Assembly (NCBI GenBank): GCA_015486775.1 | Contig: WFRA01000248.1 | Location: 1-13,337 of the forward strand | Reading direction: 5' to 3' | Length of the DNA stretch: 13,337 bases | DNA from: Kiritimatiellales bacterium | GTDB lineage: Bacteria > Verrucomicrobiota > Kiritimatiellia > Kiritimatiellales > Pontiellaceae | Shown here: piece by piece, positions 6,819-13,186 of the stretch | Position numbering within the stretch: the stretch's first letter is position 1 | Layout: every line of letters begins with the position of its first letter | Position numbers and translations under genes: made by a program | Notes under the pieces: model-generated | Databases searched by the model: none | Told to the model about the DNA's origin: nothing | Seen by the model: the letters and a program-made list of their open reading frames with translations, nothing else

Positions 6819-6938
6819 ATGGTTTTTGCGGTTGTGCAGGCGGGTTGTTTTGAGTAGCCTCTCTCGCTAAATGGGTTCGCTTCGGCACGGGGCTGGGGGA
6901 ACATGCAGGAACGCCACCAACAAAAAAGGAGTATTGAA

Positions 6939-7235
6939 ATGGCAAAAAAACCAGCTACGAAAGCTGAGATCATCGCCAAGATGGCCGATGATGCGGGTAT
7001 CGCGAAAGTGCAGGCCAAGGCTGCGTTAGAGTCCCTAGTTGCGCAGGCGTACAAGGGTGCCAAGTCCAAGGACGGGTTCACGATTCCCGGCATTGGAAAG
7101 TTGATCAAGCACCGGCGCAAGGCTCGCAAGGGTCACAATCCGGCCACTGGCGAATCGATCAAGATCGCTGCCAAGACCGTTCTCAAGTTCCGGGTTTCGA
7201 AAGCGGCCACGGACGCGGTTGTCGGAAAGAAATAG
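6939..7235 (+). CDS. HU-family DNA-binding protein
   Basis: The 98-residue protein has the HU/IHF fold: an N-terminal helical part (7-45, 'KAEIIAKMADDAGIAKVQAKAALESLVAQA'-like spacing) and a beta arm with the family core 'FTIPGIGKLIKHRRKARKGHNPATGESIKI' across 47-76. Pro68 in 'HNPATG' is at the place where HU inserts a proline between base pairs, and 'KFRVSKAATDAV' closes the fold. HU proteins bend and compact DNA as dimers. The PGIGKL/RKARKGHNP version differs from E. coli HU ('GFGTFEV') and fits PVC-type homologues. AGGAG at 6927-6931 lies 7 bases before the ATG at 6939. The earlier ATG at 6903 has no ribosome site. A strong terminator follows at 7273. Confidence 0.93.
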   Translation: MAKKPATKAEIIAKMADDAGIAKVQAKAALESLVAQAYKGAKSKDGFTIPGIGKLIKHRRKARKGHNPATGESIKIAAKTVLKFRVSKAATDAVVGKK

Positions 7236-7272
7236 GCAGCTAGGTGCCCGGCCATCCCTTGGTCGGCGAATG

Positions 7273-7306
7273 GAGGGGGGGGGCTTTTGCGGCCTCCCCT
7301 TTTTTG
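7273..7306 (+). terminator. Rho-independent terminator of the HU gene
   Basis: A G-rich left arm (ending GGGC at 7284) pairs with GGCCTCCCC (7291-7299) across a TTTT-centred loop and is followed by a run of T at 7300-7305. The left arm contains a G9 tract (7275-7283), so its pairing can shift register. Confidence 0.8.
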
Positions 7307-7658
7307 TTGTTCCCTCTGGGGAATCCGGGGGCGGCAGGCTTTCCAATCCCCGGAAGCGGTTTTTTTGCAGCGGCCCCATTCGTTGCTTCCTGTTATTCGT
7401 TGGAGAACCTTTTTATCAACGTCGCGCTCTTGCTGTTTCCCGTTTCGCAGCGGTGGCCTCGCGCATCGTTTCTTCGATTCGCCGGCGATAGACCAGATAG
7501 GAGCACTCTACCGAACCTTGAGTGGCTCGATCACCACCATGTTTTCGAACAAGAAGCCGCTCATCCGGTCGCGCTAGGTTCGCCCGCGGCTACGCCCCGC
7601 GAAAGATAACCGTTTTCCCGGCTTGTTTTGCCATGCCGCCGGTTGCTATAGGTATTCG
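7307..7658. other. Gene-free stretch before the spermidine-synthase-like fusion
   Basis: No intact gene is seen. The stretch contains two ATTCGTTG octamers 17 bases apart (7378-7385 and 7395-7402), the same spacing as in the palindrome at 963-1030, and a possible DUF4143 remnant at 7508-7564 on the minus strand. TTGTTT and TATAGG, 18 bases apart just before 7659, could form a promoter, but the start point would then fall on the ATG and the message would be leaderless. Confidence 0.4.
7508..7564 (-). pseudogene. Possible remnant of a DUF4143/AAA-type ATPase C-terminus
   Basis: An 18-codon minus-strand piece reads 'MSGFLFENMVVIEPLKVR' followed by TAG, with another TAG four codons upstream. 'LFENxVVxExLK' is the start of the DUF4143 domain found at the C-terminus of AAA_14 ATPases. 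No further homology continues in any frame on either side that I could see, so if real it is a heavily decayed scrap. Chance resemblance remains possible. Confidence 0.25.
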
Positions 7659-10601
7659 ATGCAAACGATATCTCTTCTATTCTTCTTCTCGGGTATTGCG
7701 GCGCTCACCTACGAGGTGCTGTGGGTCAGGCATCTGGGCCTGGTGTTTGGCAATACGGTCTATGCGGCGGCTACGGTCATGATGACCTATATGTTTGGCA
7801 TCTCCGTCGGTGCGCATTTTGCCGGCAGATGGGCGGCCAGAATCAAGCGGCCGGTTCGTCTGTTTGGTATCTTGGAGGTGGCCACGGCGCTGTATGCGCT
7901 CTGCGTTCCGCTAATCTTTGAGCTGATCAAGGAGCTCTACCGCTTTGCCGCATTGCACATTTCCGATTCACTCGGCTTCTTGACCTTTGTCCGCGTGGTG
8001 CTGGCGCTGGTGCTACTACTCATCCCCACCGCCATGATGGGTGCAACCCTGCCTGTACTCTCGAAAGGCTTTTTGAGCCGCGTCGAACGGTTTGGTGCCC
8101 GGTTGGGCATTCTCTATGGGGTCAACACCCTCGGTGCCGTCACCGGCGTGCTACTCTGTGGCTTTGTGCTGATTCCGAAGCTTGGAATGACCCTCTCGAA
8201 TATTGCGGCTGTCTGCCTTGACGCCTCCGTCGGCCTGATTGCCATCTATCTCTCCCGAACCATAGACCGATCACCCGAAATCGCGGCAGCGATCAAGCTT
8301 GAGGCCAGGGCGGAGAGCGGTTCGTTCAAGCGCGGCAAGCTGGCCAACGGCCTGTTGCTGGCGATCGGTGCATCCGGCTTTTTGTCGCTTGCCTTCGAGG
8401 TCGTATGGTTCCGGGCGCTGATCCTCGTGTTTGGTTCCACCACCTATTCTTTCTCCGCCATGCTGGCCATCTTCCTGATCGGGCTGTCGCTCGGTTCGGT
8501 GCTCGTCAGCCGCTTTGCCGACAAGGTGAAGCATCCGGCGCTCATTTTTGGCGGAGCCGCCATGCTCACCGGCATCTACACGCTGGTTTCCCTAGGGTGG
8601 TTTACCGCCATGCCGGAGTTCCTGCTCAAGCACCTAATGCTTTCCGGCGAACCCGGCTGGGGCAGGATGATCGGCCTTAAGTTTGTCATCACGCTCTTCT
8701 TCCTGCTGGTGCCGACCATCCTGTTCGGTGCCTCTTTCACCGCCGCCGTTAAGGCCATCCGCGCCGCAATGTCCTCCTCGCCGCGCGCCGTCGGCGAAGC
8801 CACCATGTTCAATACCATCGGCGCGGCGCTCGGCGCATTTGTAGGCGGGTTCATCCTGCTTCCAAACCTTGGAATGCAGGTTTCGCTGACCGTGCTGGCC
8901 TTTCTCGTGCTCGCCCTCGGGCTGCTCCTCTGCACCGCCCAGGGTGGCAAGGCCGTCCGCTGGGCAGCCGTCGGCGTGGCGCTACTGACCGTCGTTGGAT
9001 TTCTCATAAGCCCGCCCCATTGGGACAAGAAAGTTATCTCCTCCGGCCCCTATTTTTCGCCGTGGGTCTATGTCACCAATGGAAAAGTCACCCTGACCGA
9101 GCAGCTCCGTAGCCATCGCCTGCTCTACTACAACGAGGGGATCACCTCCACCATCTCCGTGATAAAGGATGCCAACGAAGACCTCGCCTATTGCAGCCAG
9201 GGCAAGGTGGAGGCCGACACCACTGAGCGTAGCATGATGCTCCAGCGCATGATGGGTCATCTGCCGATGCTGTTCCATCCCGATCCGCGGCGGGTGGTGA
9301 ACATTGGCCTGGGTGCGGGGGTCACCTTCGGTGCCGTCAATTGCTACCCGGTCGATCTGGCGGAGGTGGTGGAGTTCGAGCCCAGCGTGGTGAACGTCGC
9401 CCGGGTCTGGGGCGAGAAAAACCACAACGTGCTCGACAAGCCCAAGGTCAAGGTCACCTTCAACGATGGTCGCAACCACCTCTTTGTCGGAGGCGAACCC
9501 TACGATGTCATCACCTCTGACCCCTTTGAGCCAGTGATGGCCGGTGCCGCCAACCTGTACACGGTCGACTTTTTCGAGCAGGCCAAGGCGCAGCTGGCCG
9601 ACGGCGGCATCATGGCTCAGTACCTCCCGCTCTACGAACTCTCGAACGAGGACTACCAGACCATCATGCGTTCGTTCGCCAAGGTGTTTCCCGATTGCCT
9701 ACTCTTCTTTACCGGCTTCGACACCATCATGCTCGGCAGCAAGGGCGATGTCCCGCTGGACATGTCGGTTGCCCTAGAAAAATTTGATATTCCGGAGGTG
9801 AAGGAGTCGCTGGCCGAGGTGGGCTTCACCAAGCCTGAAATGCTACTGAGCATGTTCGTGGCCCGGCTCTCGGCGGACGACCCCATCTTTTCCAAGGGAC
9901 GACTGAATACAGACAACCACCCGTTCATCGAATTTTCCGCCCCCAAAAACACCTTCCACTACATGCCGGATGAAAACCAGCAGGCACTACTTGACAATTT
10001 TTCTGATATGCCCGAAGAGTTGATGAAAGGGTTGTCCGAGGAGCAGCGAAAGACCGTCGCCGATTCCCACCAAGCCATGAAAATGACGCTCCAGGCCAAC
10101 ATCCTGCGTGCCCAGGATAACTTGAAAGGGAACATCGAAATGCTCATCGAGGCCGCCAAGCTGGTGCCGGGAAACCCGGTGGTGCGCAACGAGCTCGGCG
10201 CCAGCCTGATGACCTCGGCGCAGTCGGTCATGGCGGCCGGGCAGACCCGGCAAGCGGCGGCTCAGTACCAGATGCTACTCAAATACAAACCCAGCGAGTT
10301 CTATCCCATCTATCATCTTGTCGGCCTCTACATGCAGATGCGCGATATCGAAAGCGCCAAGAAGGCTCTGGCCTATGGATTGAAAATATATCCCGACTCG
10401 CCGCTCTTCATCGCCCTGCGCGGAAAATTCAACGGGTCGATGGGCGATCCCGCCGCCGCATGCAAGGATTTCAGAACCGCCCTCGACGAGCTCCCCGACT
10501 ATCTCCCGTTCTGGCAGGACTATGAATTCTTCTTGCGCCAGAACGGAAACCTCGCTGGTGCCGAAAAAGCCCGCAAGCAGATCGAGCGCCTTTCGGAATA
10601 G
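7659..10601 (+). CDS. Fused membrane / spermidine-synthase-like / TPR protein
   Basis: The start at 7659 begins 'MQTISLLFFFSGIAALTYE', the usual N-terminus of this family; an ATG at 7623 adds 12 unlikely residues. The product has 980 residues. The N-terminal ~460 hold about 13 helices and are an internal duplication: 'SGIAALTYEVLWVRHLGLVFG' in the first half matches 'SGFLSLAFEVVWFRALILVFG' in the second. The soluble domain (about 480-740) is a Rossmann methyltransferase-like spermidine-synthase fold with 'VNIGLGAGVTFGA' near 547-559, 'FNDGRNH' near 600-606 and 'YDVITSDPFEP' near 614-624. True SpeE has 'D-x-x-D-P' there; the second acid is replaced by Glu in 'DPFEP', so polyamine synthesis is uncertain. 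The C-terminus (about 800-980) is TPR-like helical repeats. Family members are often annotated 'fused MFS/spermidine synthase', but their reaction is not established. The gene stands alone. Confidence 0.88.
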   Translation: MQTISLLFFFSGIAALTYEVLWVRHLGLVFGNTVYAAATVMMTYMFGISVGAHFAGRWAARIKRPVRLFGILEVATALYALCVPLIFELIKELYRFAALHISDSLGFLTFVRVVLALVLLLIPTAMMGATLPVLSKGFLSRVERFGARLGILYGVNTLGAVTGVLLCGFVLIPKLGMTLSNIAAVCLDASVGLIAIYLSRTIDRSPEIAAAIKLEARAESGSFKRGKLANGLLLAIGASGFLSLAFEVVWFRALILVFGSTTYSFSAMLAIFLIGLSLGSVLVSRFADKVKHPALIFGGAAMLTGIYTLVSLGWFTAMPEFLLKHLMLSGEPGWGRMIGLKFVITLFFLLVPTILFGASFTAAVKAIRAAMSSSPRAVGEATMFNTIGAALGAFVGGFILLPNLGMQVSLTVLAFLVLALGLLLCTAQGGKAVRWAAVGVALLTVVGFLISPPHWDKKVISSGPYFSPWVYVTNGKVTLTEQLRSHRLLYYNEGITSTISVIKDANEDLAYCSQGKVEADTTERSMMLQRMMGHLPMLFHPDPRRVVNIGLGAGVTFGAVNCYPVDLAEVVEFEPSVVNVARVWGEKNHNVLDKPKVKVTFNDGRNHLFVGGEPYDVITSDPFEPVMAGAANLYTVDFFEQAKAQLADGGIMAQYLPLYELSNEDYQTIMRSFAKVFPDCLLFFTGFDTIMLGSKGDVPLDMSVALEKFDIPEVKESLAEVGFTKPEMLLSMFVARLSADDPIFSKGRLNTDNHPFIEFSAPKNTFHYMPDENQQALLDNFSDMPEELMKGLSEEQRKTVADSHQAMKMTLQANILRAQDNLKGNIEMLIEAAKLVPGNPVVRNELGASLMTSAQSVMAAGQTRQAAAQYQMLLKYKPSEFYPIYHLVGLYMQMRDIESAKKALAYGLKIYPDSPLFIALRGKFNGSMGDPAAACKDFRTALDELPDYLPFWQDYEFFLRQNGNLAGAEKARKQIERLSE

Positions 10602-10611
10602 GAGATTTTTA

Positions 10612-10642
10612 GTGCTTGGTGCATTGGTTCCGGGTGCTTGGT
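10612..10642 (+). repeat. Short direct repeat GTGCTTGGT (two copies)
   Basis: GTGCTTGGT occurs at 10612-10620 and 10634-10642, 22 bases apart, right after the synthase-like gene and before the transposase debris. It resembles the degenerate 'gtgcttggt' runs found between genes in several environmental bacteria. It could also mark an old insertion edge. Confidence 0.4.
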
Positions 10643-10657
10643 TGCCGGGGGCTATTT

Positions 10658-10806
10658 GCTGCTTTCGAGCAGAAAGAGACCCGGCGCATACTCGACCGGC
10701 TGGAATTTTGCCACACCCCAAAGCACGGAAGCTGGCTGAACATGGTGGAAATCGAGCTGAGCATTTTGGGAAGGCAATGCCTGAGCAGAAGAATCGCAGA
10801 CCGGTT
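10658..10806 (+). pseudogene. IS630-family transposase fragment (C-terminal DDE part)
   Basis: About 50 codons read as the end of an IS630-type DDE transposase: 'TRRILDRLEFCHTPKHGSW' then 'LNMVEIELSILGRQCLSRRI'. 'HTPKHGSWLNxxEIELS' is a hallmark of this family, and its Glu (in 'NMVEIE') is the third acidic residue of the DDE triad. The rest of the transposase is missing. Upstream homology fades by about 10658 and downstream homology is lost after about 10806, where unrelated residues run to a stop at 10867. No terminal inverted repeats were found. The element is dead. Confidence 0.8.
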
Positions 10807-10872
10807 AACCATCATCAGAACATTTGACCCGCACCTCGGGAAAGCTTTCAGTCAGCAGTTTTATTAGCAACT

Positions 10873-11350
10873 GATTTCATGACCGTCAAGGCCAACCAAA
10901 AAGGGGTTCTAAAGAATCTCCGCCAGATCCACGATGCCCATAAAAACGAGCCTTTTCCCCCCTCCAATGGACACAGTCCAACGGGTTGAAATCAATTGCG
11001 GGCGGGTCGAGGCACGCGCCATCGACGTGTTCAGCACCTCTTCCGAGGCCATCTGCTTCCCCCATGCAAGCCAGGCCGCCATGCTCATGCAGCGCACCGA
11101 CCAGTCCGCCGACCCCAAGGGCGACGGCATCGTCTTCCTTCTTTCAAGCCGCCTCGGTCTGGGAGCCGAAGAGATGCTCCAGTTCAAACGCAACTACTGG
11201 GACATCGAAAACGGGGCGCACCAACGCCTCGACTGCTCCCGCTTCTAGGAAGATAAAAGCCGCGTGCGCAACCGGAACTCCGCCACCAACCTCGGGCTCT
11301 ATCGCCGAGCCGTCCTTTCCCTTGCCAAAAGAATCAGTCATGCGAATTTT
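10873..11350 (+). pseudogene. ISAs1-family (H-repeat-type) transposase remnant with frameshift and internal stop
   Basis: The C-terminal half of an ISAs1-type transposase can be read in two frames. Frame one, from the ATG at 10879, gives 'MTVKANQKGVLKNLRQIHDA', which corresponds to the family's 'xTVKANQKxLLKxLR' segment. It leaves frame in the C6 run at 10957-10962. The next frame then gives 'VEINCGRVEARAIDVFST', 'FKRNYWDIENGAHQRLDCS' (the family's 'HWxIENxLHxxxD' segment), an in-frame TAG at 11246-11248, and beyond it 'EDKSRVRNRNSATNLGLYRR', the family's 'ED.SR.R.gNA...L..lRr' block. Reading through the stop and shifting by one base restores the whole segment. The N-terminal half is absent. 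The remnant abuts the IS630 fragment and ends just before the promoter of the toxin-antitoxin operon. Confidence 0.85.
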
Positions 11351-11370
11351 GCGGTAATAGAAAAAACAGC

Positions 11371-11399
11371 TTGCTGTATCGGGACATATGTCGTATCTA
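11371..11399 (+). promoter_or_regulatory. Promoter of the Xre/RES toxin-antitoxin operon
   Basis: TTGCTG (11371-11376) and TATCTA (11394-11399) are separated by 17 bases. Transcription would begin near 11406, giving a leader of roughly 19 bases before the ATG at 11425. One operator palindrome fills the spacer and the second covers the start point. Confidence 0.6.
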
Positions 11400-11413
11400 T
11401 ATAGACATATGTC
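11383..11413. promoter_or_regulatory. Twin operator palindromes for antitoxin autorepression
   Basis: The perfect 10-bp palindrome GACATATGTC occurs at 11383-11392 and again at 11404-11413. Their centres are 21 bases apart, two helical turns, so bound dimers would sit on the same face of the DNA. One copy is inside the -35/-10 spacer and the other spans the predicted start point, directly before AGGAGG. This layout fits repression of the operon by its own Xre-family antitoxin. Binding itself is inferred. Confidence 0.7.
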
Positions 11414-11424
11414 AGGAGGTGGTT

Positions 11425-11886
11425 ATGAAAAAAGAACCTGTAATTTATCCCGTTCATGAAGATGGCTACGGAAATATGATGGTAGAAGAGCCTGCTGTCC
11501 TCTTCGGAACGGTCGAAAACCGAGGGCAGGTGATTGCCCAGATCAAGCGGGGGCTGCCGACGGCGAGCTTCGAAAAGCTGCGCAATGAATTTGGCGTCAC
11601 CGCTGCTGAGCTGGCCAAGACGCTGAATATCAATATGCGGACGCTTAGCCGGAGGAAGCAGTCCGGGCGGCTGGATGTCGATGAGTCGGAGCGGGTCTAC
11701 CGTCTGGCGCGCCTGTTCCAGATTGCCCTGAACCTGTTCGAGGATGCGGGGCTGGTGCGACGCTGGTTTTCCGCGCCCAAGGAAATTTTCGGGGGGCTGG
11801 CGCCGCTAGCCTATGCCGATACCGAGCCGGGGGCGCAGGAGGTCGAGAAGCAGCTGCGCCGCCTTGAACACGGGGTCTTCTACTAG
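11425..11886 (+). CDS. Xre/MbcA/ParS-family antitoxin of a RES toxin
   Basis: The 153-residue protein has an N-terminal arm, an Xre-type helix-turn-helix region at about 46-82 ('FEKLRNEFGVTAAELAKTL' with 'NINMRTLSRRKQ' as recognition part), and a C-terminal toxin-binding domain of the DUF2384/MbcA-ParS-Xre kind at 86-153, ending in the typical 'GGLAPLAYADTEPGAQEVE' then 'QLRRLEHGVFY'. Such antitoxins cover the RES active site and repress their own promoter. AGGAGG at 11414-11419, 5 bases upstream, fixes the start at 11425. An earlier ATG at 11371 lies in the promoter and would add 18 residues without a ribosome site. The toxin gene follows after 11 bases, the usual antitoxin-first order. Twin GACATATGTC palindromes in the promoter are its likely operators. 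Confidence 0.92.
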   Translation: MKKEPVIYPVHEDGYGNMMVEEPAVLFGTVENRGQVIAQIKRGLPTASFEKLRNEFGVTAAELAKTLNINMRTLSRRKQSGRLDVDESERVYRLARLFQIALNLFEDAGLVRRWFSAPKEIFGGLAPLAYADTEPGAQEVEKQLRRLEHGVFY

Positions 11887-11897
11887 GGGGAGAGACC

Positions 11898-12368
11898 ATG
11901 TCCAGAGCTTGGCGGCTCGTCCATCGGAAGTATGTCCGCAGCGCCTTTTCCGGAGAGGGGGCGCGGTTGGCGGGCGGGCGATGGAACTCGGAGGGGCACT
12001 CCGTGGTCTATACGGCGGGGTCGCTTTCGCTGGCCTTGCTCGAAATCATCGTCCATCTGGAATTCAAGGAGGCATTGAAGCGCTACGTCGCCATCCCCGT
12101 CGAAATTCCGGAAGGGCTTTCTCAATCGATCGATCCGGCCAAGCTACCCGATGGATGGAGCGCGAACCCGCCGCAATCGAGCACGCAGTTTGTCGGGAAC
12201 TGCTGGCAGGAGGGTATGTCGAGTGCTGTGCTGAAGGTGCCCAGCGTGATTGTCCCCAGCGAATTCAACTATCTCCTGAATCCCGCCCATCCGGACTTTC
12301 CCAGAATCAAGCTGGGCGATCCGATTGGGCTTCCGGTCGATCCCCGGGTGTTGGAGAAACTCGGTTGA
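11898..12368 (+). CDS. RES-domain toxin (NAD+-depleting)
   Basis: The 156-residue protein is a complete RES domain of normal length. Conserved residues are visible: 'GARLAGGRWNSEG' at 21-33 with Arg28, 'VVYTAGSLSLALLEII' at 36-51 with Tyr38 and Glu49, and 'VPSVIVPSEFNYLLNPAHPDF' spanning 114-134 with Ser116 and Ser121 as candidates for the family serine. The Arg-Tyr-Glu spacing of 10 and 11 fits the family active site. Characterised RES toxins (Pseudomonas Res, Mycobacterium MbcT) destroy cytoplasmic NAD+, stopping growth unless the antitoxin binds. GGGGGAGAG lies just before the ATG. No truncation or frameshift is seen, so the toxin is probably active. It is co-transcribed with the antitoxin and ends 61 bases before rsmE. 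Confidence 0.92.
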   Translation: MSRAWRLVHRKYVRSAFSGEGARLAGGRWNSEGHSVVYTAGSLSLALLEIIVHLEFKEALKRYVAIPVEIPEGLSQSIDPAKLPDGWSANPPQSSTQFVGNCWQEGMSSAVLKVPSVIVPSEFNYLLNPAHPDFPRIKLGDPIGLPVDPRVLEKLG

Positions 12369-12401
12369 GCATTTGTCTCGCCGAAGAGGCTCGCCATTTT
12401 C

Positions 12402-12416
12402 TTCCAACCATTGGAA
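12402..12416. repeat. Perfect short inverted repeat TTCCAA-CCA-TTGGAA upstream of rsmE
   Basis: A 6-bp perfect stem with a 3-base loop lies in the 61-base gap between the toxin and rsmE, 14 bases before the rsmE ATG. No Shine-Dalgarno sequence is visible before that ATG. It could be an operator, a leader hairpin, or one of the small TTCCAA/TTGGAA palindromes that recur between genes in related genomes. Confidence 0.5.
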
Positions 12417-12429
12417 ACTCTCCAGCACT

Positions 12430-13155
12430 ATGAACTTGATCCTCCTACAACCAGGCGATTTTCGCGATGACGGCCTCGCGGTGCTTTCCGACGGGCGGGC
12501 GCGGCATATCCGCAAGGTGCTCAAGGCGGAGCCGGGGCGGTCGCTCCGGATCGGGCTGCTCAACGGCCCGTTGGGGACGGGCACCGTGCTGGCGGTCGAC
12601 AAGCGCGAAGTTTGCCTCCAGTGCGTGGTGGAGGAAAAGGCTCCGCCAAAACCCCGGGTCGACCTGCTGCTGGCGATGCCGCGCCCCAAGGTGATGAAGC
12701 GGCTCTGGGCGCAGCTCGCGGCGCTGGGGGTAGGGCGCATTGTGCTGGTGAATGCCGAGAAGGTGGAGCGTTTCTATTTCGACTCCCATGTGCTCGACCC
12801 GGCCTTCTACAACGAACGGCTGGTCGAGGGACTCCAGCAGGCGCGCTGCACGCACCTTCCCGAGGTGCTGGTGCGCCAGCGCTTTAAGCCGTTCGTGGAG
12901 GATGAACTCGACGGGCTTTTTGCCGATTCCATGAAATTGCTAGCCGATCCGGTCGGCGGGAAAAGGCTTGGCGCTTTTGACTTTTCCCACGGGCGGGTAT
13001 TGCTGGCGGTAGGGCCGGAGGGCGGGTGGACTCCCTACGAAATCGGGATGCTAGGGGAGCGCGGCTTCGAGGTATTTTCGATGGGGTCGCGTATCCTGCG
13101 CACCGACACCGCCTGCATCGGACTGCTCTCCACGCTTTCGGAATATCTGGATTAA
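12430..13155 (+). CDS. rsmE: 16S rRNA m3U1498 methyltransferase
   Basis: The 241-residue protein matches the length and order of RsmE: an N-terminal PUA-like RNA-binding part ('LSDGRARHIRKVLKAEPG' at 19-36) and a C-terminal SPOUT methyltransferase knot with 'LLAVGPEGGWTPYEI' at 191-205 and 'GSRILRTDTACIGLLS' at 219-234. It methylates N3 of U1498 in 16S rRNA using S-adenosylmethionine. 'PRPKVMKRLWAQLAALGVGRI' and 'RFKPFVEDEL' place it in the variant RsmE subfamily also seen in some Proteobacteria, where the usual 'EQSGR' motif is replaced by 'LQQARCTHLPEV' here at 135-146. The start MNLILLQPG is the family's N-terminus. No ribosome site is obvious, so it may be translated from the upstream message. 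The gene ends at a terminator. Confidence 0.93.
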   Translation: MNLILLQPGDFRDDGLAVLSDGRARHIRKVLKAEPGRSLRIGLLNGPLGTGTVLAVDKREVCLQCVVEEKAPPKPRVDLLLAMPRPKVMKRLWAQLAALGVGRIVLVNAEKVERFYFDSHVLDPAFYNERLVEGLQQARCTHLPEVLVRQRFKPFVEDELDGLFADSMKLLADPVGGKRLGAFDFSHGRVLLAVGPEGGWTPYEIGMLGERGFEVFSMGSRILRTDTACIGLLSTLSEYLD

Positions 13156-13159
13156 AACG

Positions 13160-13186
13160 GGGAGGGTACACCTGCCCAACTTTTTT
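13160..13186 (+). terminator. Rho-independent terminator of rsmE
   Basis: GGGAGGGT (13160-13167) pairs with ACCTGCCC (13170-13177), with one mismatch and one G-T pair, and is followed by T6 at 13181-13186. It fills the 30-base gap between the convergent genes. Confidence 0.6.

Noticed and set aside
6284..7129. 281-codon minus-strand open frame spanning the XRE and HU genes
   Set aside because: It crosses two well-supported genes with good ribosome sites on the plus strand and shows no family features.
10522..10827. 101-codon open frame from the end of the synthase-like gene across the IS630 scrap
   Set aside because: The IS630 signature 'HTPKHGSWLN' is in a different frame; this one has none.
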